Of a stretch of 31,451 nt of DNA, positions 1-7,865 are shown piece after piece (the first letter of the stretch is position 1; each line of letters starts with the position of its first letter). Origin of the DNA: Halocafeteria seosinensis (Eukaryota > Sar > Bigyra > Bicosoecida); the NCBI GenBank assembly GCA_001687465.1, contig LVLI01000323.1:1-31451 (forward strand), given 5' to 3'. The translations under genes and the position numbers were made by a program. The notes beneath the pieces were generated by a model that was given only the letters and a program-made list of their open reading frames with translations, was not told the origin of the DNA and did no database searches.

Positions 1-94
1 CCCTAACCCTAACCCTAACCCTAACCCTAACCCTAACCCTAACCCTAACCCTAACCCTAACCCTAACCCTAACCCTAACCCTAACCCTAACCCT
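1..94. repeat. Telomere repeat tract, (CCCTAA)n
   Basis: Fifteen perfect CCCTAA units followed by CCCT fill the left edge. Read on the minus strand this is TTAGGG pointing toward the chromosome end, so the window starts at a chromosome terminus. The tract is perfect, with no degenerate units, and stops abruptly at unique sequence. It may continue left of the window. Confidence 0.97.
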
Positions 95-833
95 CTATCC
101 TTCGCACGCATTTCACTTGGGGAGCGGGGATATTTCTCCTTACCTTTTTGTAGGAAATACTCTTAACAATGAGGACAATAATCCACCAGACCTTGGTTTA
201 GTCAACACAGCCGTGCCTTGTGGTTCTGGAAAAGAGCCGATTTCAGCGAAGAATACAACCAGTTTCTGCCGGCAATGCCCTTCCTATAAGTACTCGAACG
301 CATACGATCGTAAATGTGAATCATGCGGGAACGGGAAGGTTCCAACGTCCGAGCAGAATCGGTGTGCCAGATGTCCCAGCCACCTTTAATCAAAAACGCA
401 CGACGAACTTTGCAAGCGATGCAGTCCAGGTACTGTGCCTACGGAAGACCAGTCTGGTTGTCAGAAATGCAACGAGAGCGATGTGGCGACACAGGAGGAT
501 GCAACATGTCAAGCCTGCGATCCTAGTGAAACACCAGATATAAACAGCGAGTTTTGCGTGAGCTGCGGGCCGAAGAAAGTACCCAACGTCCAGGGAACGC
601 ATTGTGTCACATGTAAAGATTACGAGTTCGCGTCCACAGACGATGCAGAATGCAGGGTCTGCGGCCCAGGCAAGATTCCAAGCCCACAGCAAGATGGTTG
701 TGTCGCATGTAATACCCGTGAAGTATCTGGAAACAAGGAACCGTCATGTCAGGTCTGTACAATGGGGACTGTTCCGTCAACCCAGCAGTCAGCATGCGAC
801 CCATGTGGCAAGGGAGAGGTAGCGACCGAGACC

Positions 834-984
834 GACCTATCCTGTCGATCGTGTGCCTCATACGAAATCATGGATACGAACAAAGAGAAATGTATAAGTT
901 GTGGAGGCGGAAAGGTTCCCAATGGAGACCAATCAATCTGTGTGGACTGTGACGCGGACAAAGTGTCTAGAGTCACGGATGAAA
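834..984 (+). repeat. 151-bp internal duplication, copy 1
   Basis: This segment of the cysteine-repeat frame matches 1650-1800 at all but two positions (871 t/g and 938 c/a), while flanking units differ widely. The copies are 816 bp apart, a whole number of codons and about 16 repeat units. Confidence 0.95.
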
Positions 985-1649
985 TATGTCGAACATGCAA
1001 TCGGGGAAAAGTTCCAGACCATCAAAAGGAATTCTGCATCCGCTGCACCTCTGGAACCGTACCCAATGTTGACGGCGACGACTGTGAAAAATGTTCCTTG
1101 TACAAACATGCCACCGATACTGATAATGAGTGCAAAGAATGTGGAGTTGGGGAAGTTCCAAATGACCAACGGGACGGATGTATTAGCTGTTCGAGTCACC
1201 AATTTTCTACGACGGATGACGCAATTTGCAAGAGTTGTGGTCCTGGAGCAGTGCCTAAGGATGACCAATCCGATTGTACGGGATGCGGTGACAAGGAAGT
1301 AGCGACAGACGATAACGCGCTGTGTCGAAAATGTGACGCGAACGAGGTACCAGATGTCAACAAGGAGAACTGTGTCAGCTGCGGTCCAGGAAGAACACCC
1401 AGCCAAGAGGGAACCCAGTGTGAGTCTTGCAAGAGCTACGAATATGCTTTTATTAATGCCAGTGAGTGTAGATCGTGTGGTCTGGGCAAAATTCCCACCG
1501 CTGAGCAAGCTGGGTGTGTCGCCTGTGATGCTCATGAAGTCTCAGGGAGTACAAATTCATTTTGTCAGGTTTGTGGATTAGGATTGGTTCCGTCAGAGGA
1601 CCAGTCAATGTGCAAGCCCTGTGAGATGGGGGCAGTGGCTTCTGAGAGT

Positions 1650-1800
1650 GACCTATCCTGTCGATCGTGTGCCTCATACGAAATCAGGGATACGAACAAA
1701 GAGAAATGTATAAGTTGTGGAGGCGGAAAGGTTCCCAATGGAGACCAATCAATATGTGTGGACTGTGACGCGGACAAAGTGTCTAGAGTCACGGATGAAA
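1650..1800 (+). repeat. 151-bp internal duplication, copy 2
   Basis: Partner of 834-984. One of the two differences changes Met to Arg in the encoded unit. The sharp edges suggest recent gene conversion or unequal exchange between units. Confidence 0.95.
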
Positions 1801-2825
1801 CTTGTCAACAGTGTGGTGCTGGAAGAATACCGGATGATAATAGCGAGTCTTGTAGTGGTTGCTTCGGCTATGAGGTAGCTGGAGCCGATGAGGTGGTGTG
1901 TAGAACTTGCCCTACTGGCAAAATACCAAACACCACTCAGGATGGATGTAAGGGTTGTCAAGCGCACGAAGTTGCCGAGATAACTGATCAATACTGTGAA
2001 TTCTGCGACCGTGGTAAAGTTCCGGCTGTAAACGGAGACACCTGCCGGCGTTGCCTTGGCTCCCAAGTCGCAACAGTGCCAGACTCAACATGCCGTGTCT
2101 GTGGCGTTGGCGTAGTACCTAGTAACGAGAAGGACCGTTGCGTGTCGTGTCCTGCTTATCAGTTTGCAACATTCCTCAGCCGTGTGTGCGAGAATTGTGG
2201 CCCGGGGGCAGTGCCTAATGCGAACCAGAGTGGATGTTTCGTATGTGCTGAGTATGAGTTTGCTAGGAGTATTAGCACCCATTGCCAAGCTTGTGGGTCA
2301 GGCAAGATACCAAACGTAGACGGATATGGATGTCTTTATTGTCCTGCACATAAATTCTCTGGATTCGATGACCCAACTTGTACGGCATGTGGACCTGGAA
2401 AGATACCAGATGCTACGCAAACTGATTGCGCTTTGTGTGGTAGGAATGAGTATTCGAAGACAGGAGAAAGTATGTGTAAGGCTTGCGGGAAGGGACAAAT
2501 TCCCAATGTCAATAAAGACGGCTGTTTGCGGGTACAGAAATCCATATCCACCCAACTTCCTGCGCAGCACGTCAAACGAAGCTGTGAATACGTAGCAAGC
2601 TCTCAGAAGTGCTCATCGCCGTTTGTAATATACTCCTCATTCCATTTTAGAGTGCGCATTTGTATTAATATAAGTCATTCCGAAAGTACTGGACCAAGTA
2701 ATAGCACACGAGTGCACCTGTTCGTTTATTTTATAGGAGACACCAGTCATGGTGTGCCCGATATGGTTTCGGGACCGGGAAGATTACTCTGCCCGGCAGG
2801 GACGGTAGCCTAAGCCCGTTACTAA

Positions 2826-2940
2826 TCCGGTCTTCACAGAGGGGAGTTTGGTAGTCCATGCCAGTCCATGCCGTTCCCGCGCCCCCTTTGGCTCCCCCCA
2901 GTGGTAGTCCATGCCGGACTTTGGTAGTCCATGCCGCGCA
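2826..2940. repeat. Cluster of GGTAGTCCATGCC motifs
   Basis: The 13-mer GGTAGTCCATGCC occurs at 2850-2862, 2903-2915 and 2923-2935, with a partial copy at 2863-2872. The cluster follows a CCGG-TCTTCACAG-AGGGG lead that resembles the lead of the next cluster. Function is unknown. Confidence 0.85.
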
Positions 2941-3264
2941 TTTTCGAATTAGCTACACAGACAAAATACAGGCCTTTCCAGCATATGTACGTGTAGAGCG
3001 AACAACCGGCTGTCTGTAGATATGCTAAGATCTCGAAGACGTTGTTTGTGTGCTGAGAAAGGAGGCCAGACATTTCGAGCTTCGGTGAGCCTGGCTGGGT
3101 GGTCGCAACCCTGTAGTACAGACGCTCTGTGTGTATGTATACAATATTATGGAGCTACAAAAAAGATGTATATGGGATAAACATTATACTGGCTACGTAT
3201 ATGGAGCTGATGTGTGTTCAATACCTATATGTACGAGCAAATAGACGCCCTAACCGTGTTGAAA

Positions 3265-3370
3265 TCCGGGCTTCACAGTCCCCCAAACTGGTGGTGAGTG
3301 GACGCTACTGGTAGTGAGTGGACGGTCCCCCATTGGTAGCGTGTGGACGCTGCTGGTAGTGAGTGGACGC
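3265..3370. repeat. Cluster of GGTAGTGAGTGGACGC motifs
   Basis: Four near-copies of the 16-mer GGTAGTGAGTGGACGC lie at 3290-3305, 3310-3325, 3335-3350 and 3355-3370. The cluster is preceded at 3265 by a CCGGGCTTCACAG lead followed by CCCCC, similar to the lead at 2826. Function is unknown. Confidence 0.85.
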
Positions 3371-3375
3371 CGCAG

Positions 3376-4642
3376 ATTTCCACCCCTCTTGCATGGCTCA
3401 TAAAACGCGAAACTGCATATACATGGGTATGTGCTGACTCTGTGGAGTTCAGTGATTTTGTATATGTGACTGGAATTTTCATACGTGTATTGTGTGAGGA
3501 ATCATACAGTGGGGTAAAAGCGGGCTCCGGGAATGCCGGATCTTCAGGTTGTTCTGCGGTACGAACGCTCAAACACAGGAGCTCCATCGACTCTCGACAT
3601 CAATAGACACTTTGTGATCTTTAAACAAGCAGTGTTACACCCTCTGTGGTCCCACATCACACCCAGTAGGGAATGACGTAACTGGTTCTCCGTGTGAACT
3701 ACTGGGGTCGAAGGGAAGCGGCCGCTGTTCCGATTGTTTTGTATGATATCGACGGTTGTAGCTAGTCAGCATTTGGTATACAAGGGAAATAAAATGGAAC
3801 GTTTGCTTGCTGGCGTTTATGGCCCAACTTGTGGGTCATACTCTTCCGTGTTTTCTCCTAATAGTGATGCCTGTCGACCCCACCTAATTCAGTGCCACAA
3901 AGAGAGTGTATCACGGAACGCCTACCGTGGATGGTTGGACGCACAAACCTTTGAGGAGGAGACTCCTCCCAATCGGCTGGCAAGGGTGGATTCGAACCTC
4001 CCAATTTTGAATGGGCGGGAGTGTTGCCTCTGTGACAAAGTGTTTGCTGGCCGATTAGGGTTGTGAAAATTTATGTCCGATGTAAGTTCACTAACTACAT
4101 GGGACGAGGTGTTGTCACCTCTATCTATAGTTTAACTACGCGGTTGAACCACATAGCATGATTTGCAGCCTATCCCAGTGACTGGAGTACCGGTCAACTG
4201 CCCCAGGGGGACAAAAAGGCCTTCACAGGGGCGAGAATTTTGAAAATTGCCGGACCGCGATTTGTGAAAATTGCCGGGGGTGTTTTGGTGCTTTATAGGC
4301 TTCTTTGTGGCACAACACTCTGTATATAGGCTCGGAGTGTAAAGAATTTTTTTATGAAAGGCCAAACATCTTCCTATCTTGTGTATGTGGCGAATGAGAG
4401 ACTCGAAGTTTTGTGAAGTAAACTGGATCAAGTTCAATTTGGATCTGCGAGGACATATGGAGACATCGCATATGATACAGCCAAATAATAAAATTATCAC
4501 CTTGTACAGGGGAATATTCCGTGACGAGGGGTTCTTTTTCGGTTCTGTCGTTTCCCAATGGTCATAATATACCATTACACAGTTTCATCTACCGGTATGA
4601 TGGCCAGTTGTTCTCCCGCTCGCAGTCTTTCGAGTACTGAGA
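3376..4642. other. Subtelomeric stretch without a supported gene
   Basis: I see no gene here. An open frame of 110 codons at 3734-4066 (+) ends in a CCLCDKVF stretch that resembles a C2H2 finger, but it has no partner His pair and no splice support. A further CTTCACAG lead at 4222 is followed by two copies of TGAAAATTGCCGG near 4238 and 4267. An imperfect inverted repeat lies at 3968-3985 and 4043-4060. Confidence 0.6.
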
Positions 4643-4867
4643 GTGTATTAGCATTGCTCCTACCGAAAGACGTCTAGTCTACATGCTACCCTAGTTCATG
4701 AGAAGTGAATCCCACCCCGATAAGCTCCAGAACAAAGTACTGAGACTTCCAGTGGGTCCGGGAGTGGATGCATGTGTGTACATTCGTATTGCTCCTACCG
4801 CACAAAGTCTACTCTACATGCAATTCCAGGCCATGTGATGACTGAACCCTACCCGGAGAAGCTCCAG
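4643..4867. repeat. Diverged tandem duplication, two copies of ~90 bp
   Basis: The segment 4643-4730 is repeated at 4774-4867. Shared blocks are ATTGCTCCTACCG, TCTACATGC and AAGCTCCAG in the same order and similar spacing, with many substitutions and small indels between them. No coding role is visible. Confidence 0.75.
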
Positions 4868-5674
4868 CATCTTCGTGTTGTGGCGCATCAACGTGATAGA
4901 CGGTTTGGCGGTAGATGCAAGACAGGATAATACAGTGTACATGGTCTGGTACTCCTCACACTCTGTCCTCAGGAACCATGACCAATAATAGGCAAGGTGG
5001 AGTAGAGTGCATGAAAACCCAGACGAGCATACACCTCGCTTCTTCATCTGCTTCAAATCAAGAATCGTATTCCGAACAGGACAAGTTAGCACAAACTATT
5101 TTGTTGCTCCAACAACTGCGGTTCGTCTGGGGGTTAACTCTCCAGGTGATTGTCTAGCGTTCAGTGCTGCAAGTGATATGGCCCTGTGGCAGGCACACTC
5201 GTGTAGAGTTGCAACCGAAGGCAGTCAGCGAGGCTAATAATTAGACAGTATGAGAATTTCGCCCAAATGTTCGAAGTGACCATCTCCATCGTCGACAATC
5301 CTCCCCACGTGATGAGTCCCAGGCGATCCTCGTCACTCAGTTCTCTGCCACAGGACCACAGGGAAGGTACTTCCTCCATCGTTTCACTTCCGCAACAGCA
5401 GTAAACCGCTCTCACCTCATTCCATTGTACCGGTTTACCATGGCGTCTTTCACGGGATAGTGGTGGTGGTCGCTCTACTTCGTATGAGCGGAGCACGGTT
5501 ATGGACATCTGCTCACATACTGGACCTGGGCGTATTGTCCGACACCGATGTAACATGTTTGCCACACCCACTCTTTCGGTAGGATAAATTCAAGACACAC
5601 AAGATGATGGGCCGTCAGTCACACATTTGATGATGGCAACGTCCCACGCTGTTCGTTTCTTCCTCAGCCTACCA

Positions 5675-5675
<1 letters not shown>
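4868..5675. other. Stretch without a supported gene
   Basis: A minus-strand open frame of 136 codons (5571-5161) is the longest here. It has no recognisable motif and no neighbouring frame joined by splice signals, so I do not call it a gene. Confidence 0.5.

Positions 5676-5721
<46 letters not shown>
5676..5721. repeat. (CA)n microsatellite
   Basis: About 23 uninterrupted CA dinucleotides. It produces an artificial valine-cysteine run on the minus strand, which is not a gene. Confidence 0.97.
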
Positions 5722-5724
<3 letters not shown>

Positions 5725-6824
5725 GTGACAGATAGCCCACCGGTGGGGGAGTTGACCGCATCCTGTTAACGAGGAGCGGTTTGCGCCCGTGTTAAGCAGC
5801 GACGGGTCCGCTGTTCCAGCGCCTTGCTGATATGCGCCGTGAGAGGACACTGCTCAAGGCCTCTCCGTACTCGTTCATTATGCTTTTTTATTCCACTCGT
5901 ACCATGGCCTTCCGTCTCCTTGCCTAGTTATATGTTAGCCGTAAATGTGGTGTTTCCGGCAGTGATTGGAGGCAGCTCGATGATCAGTTTGTTGAGATAT
6001 TGGAAAACCCTTGTGACTCTTGTATGGAGAATTACGTTCCAGAGCGAAAATAGATTTAGAGGATATGTCGATTAATGTGACGCATTTATTAACCAGTGGC
6101 GGGGTATTTCAGCTACATGACATTAAGATCTCCGATGCCGTCAGCAATGGAGATTTTGCTAGTAGTGTCTACACTGATCTTAGTAGGTATCCGGACGAAT
6201 GAGTAACGGAACAGCGGTAAACCCACAATATAATTCACAACTTGGTCAATTTCCACTTGAGTATTAATGTACTGCATGGCAAAGCTTGCTTGTTTACTTC
6301 CCAATCTAGCTGGATCGCATGTCAAGTAGAAGCTATGGTTGCTGCGCGGGCGGATGAGTGGTGGTATTGATACCGGTGGAAGCGTAGCTCTGTACAAGCC
6401 AGGCTATTTTGTGAGCTACGAGCCATTCGATGGATCAGTGTGGTGGAAGAAAAGTTGGAAAACGTTAGTACAATGAATCCCTGAGCTTCCACGTCTTGCT
6501 GGTGTCTCATTGCGCGCCCGTCGCTTCGATGGCGAATGGTACAACTCACACTTTCGCAGATTTTCGTTTCTCGAATCTTCCTATTTCTTCAATCCGTGGC
6601 GATAACTTAAGGAGTCTCCGTTATCTTCTTGCGACATGAGGATAACGAGGTTACTCATTTGAATCATTTAATTGAACACATAATTGTAATGTATTATCAG
6701 GGAGAATAGATGTTTCCTGGGGAGCGCTGGCAATGACCTCTTAATCTCCTCCGAACGGACTCGTATATCTAGCTTGCTGGAGACCTGTAGATGACAGCAG
6801 GAGAAGGCTTTGGAAGAGTTCCCA
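5722..6824. other. Stretch without a supported gene
   Basis: Only short open frames without motifs or joinable splice sites are present on either strand between the CA repeat and the tandem array. Confidence 0.5.
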
Positions 6825-7530
6825 TGCACCTTCTCATATTTATGACCTACAAGGCGGTTACGAGAGAACGCATCAATAATATATCAAATTGCAAGTAACA
6901 TGTCGAACATACTCGAGCAACTAAGCAGACTTCCACCGTACTAGCCGTAACCTCGCCAAACGCGAAGCGGCCCGCTTTGGGCGACTCTCCTGCATACAAG
7001 CCTGGAAGCACGTTCTTCTCATGAACCTTCATGACGTACAACGCGGATACAAGAGAATGAATCAATAATATATCAATCTGTGTGCAATGTGTTGAAACTA
7101 TTCGCGCCGAAGAAAAGGCTTCCAACTTACTACCGATAACTTTGGTCACAGCGCAGTGGCCCGCTCTGAGGACCCACGGGTGTCCAGCGTACAAACGTGA
7201 AACCACCTTCTTCTCATAGACCCCGTTTACCTATAATAATGATACAGTTGAATGACACAATGATATGCCAATTTGTATGCAATGTCTCAAAAATAATCGA
7301 GCAACTGCACAGAGTTCCACCTTACTAGCGGTAACCTCGCCAATCGCGAAGAGGCCCGCTTTGGGAACTCCTCCAGCGTACAAACGTGAAGCCACCTTCT
7401 CCTCATAAACATTCATGACCTAGAAAGTGGATACAGGAGAATGAAGGAATAACAAATCAATCTGTTTAAAATGTCTCACAACAATTCGCGCACTCTGCTA
7501 AGTTACTGGTAGCGAATCTTCTCATGGGCA
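6825..7530. repeat. ~190-bp tandem array, three full units plus flanking partials
   Basis: Unit starts marked by a CCTTCT(N)CTCAT block fall near 6831, 7012, 7206 and 7396, so the period is 183-192 bp. Units are perhaps 70-75 per cent alike. Read on the minus strand, all three full units stay open in one frame for about 62 residues and share LYAG, AG, EV-AS-VE and a C-Q-D-ILL-HS-VSAL pattern. Within each unit a TAG boundary is followed by ~94 bp and then a donor-like GTAAG or GTACG, so the array could be a tandemly duplicated exon plus intron. No complete gene model could be closed around it. Confidence 0.85.
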
Positions 7531-7865
7531 AATGCGCAGTATTTCGTTTGTGAAGTTACATAGTGTAGATGTATAGCGTCGCCAAGAAATTCGCAACTGA
7601 AATCTGTCGGTGGAGAGGAATGCTACGATTCCATGCTCATGTATTCGAAGGAATATACTTGATTTCATAAGGACAAACACATCTTATACCATCTTCGTAG
7701 GTCGAAAACAGTCCGACAGTCACACAGGTGACCTTCACAGGTGGTGACGTGACCTAGTTGGATCCTCGCTCACAACATACACGAGTTTTATTTGGTAAAC
7801 GACCGTTCTTTGTTGTTCCAGTTGATTAAGTGAGGGTCTATACCGTGGAGGTAGATTTTCTGAAG
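7531..7865. other. Spacer upstream of the transposase-derived gene
   Basis: I see no gene here. It holds a CTTCACAG block with flanking GGTGAC/GTGACC half-sites near 7725-7755. The GTTGAA element found upstream of the host genes was not seen here. Confidence 0.4.

Larger units (their letters stand above)
154..2813 (+). pseudogene. Cysteine-rich repeat protein, 5'-truncated and stop-interrupted
   Basis: One reading frame encodes some 45 consecutive ~17-residue units, each with a CxxC pair. Two flavours alternate: CxxCGxGKVPN with an acidic or Asn-Gln stretch, and CxxCxxxEVA or CxxYEFA followed by a Ser/Thr-Asp stretch. This resembles extracellular cysteine-rich (growth-factor-receptor or ephrin-receptor-like) repeats, which suggests a secreted or surface protein; I do not recognise an exact family. 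There is no ATG before the repeats: the frame stays open leftward through the telomere, and the polypyrimidine run ending in TAG at 151-153 looks like a 3' splice site, so upstream exons are lost. A TAA at 387-389 breaks the frame inside a unit, which resumes in the same frame. Repeats stop near 2530; the tail to 2813 is unlike them and may be frameshifted. A functional gene read in part from 435 on is less likely. Confidence 0.75.

Noticed and set aside
387-389. TAA as a reassigned sense codon
   Set aside because: At least four other genes in the window end at TAA, so reassignment would destroy their natural ends.
933-1535. Long minus-strand open frame of 200 codons opposite the cysteine-repeat gene
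   Set aside because: It mirrors the repetitive sense frame and has no motif of its own.
3970-4058. Possible tRNA gene on the minus strand (GGTTCGAATCC)
   Set aside because: No D-arm or A box, T-stem mismatch and poor acceptor pairing; kept only as a possible relic.
3734-4066. Plus-strand frame of 110 codons with a CCLCDKVF stretch
   Set aside because: Half a zinc-finger pattern without the His pair, no splice context, and a stop soon after; I cannot support a gene.
5161-5571. Minus-strand frame of 136 codons
   Set aside because: No recognisable motif or linked exons; composition does not favour coding.
5590-5850. Minus-strand frame with a valine-cysteine run
   Set aside because: The run is just the CA microsatellite translated; nothing else supports coding.
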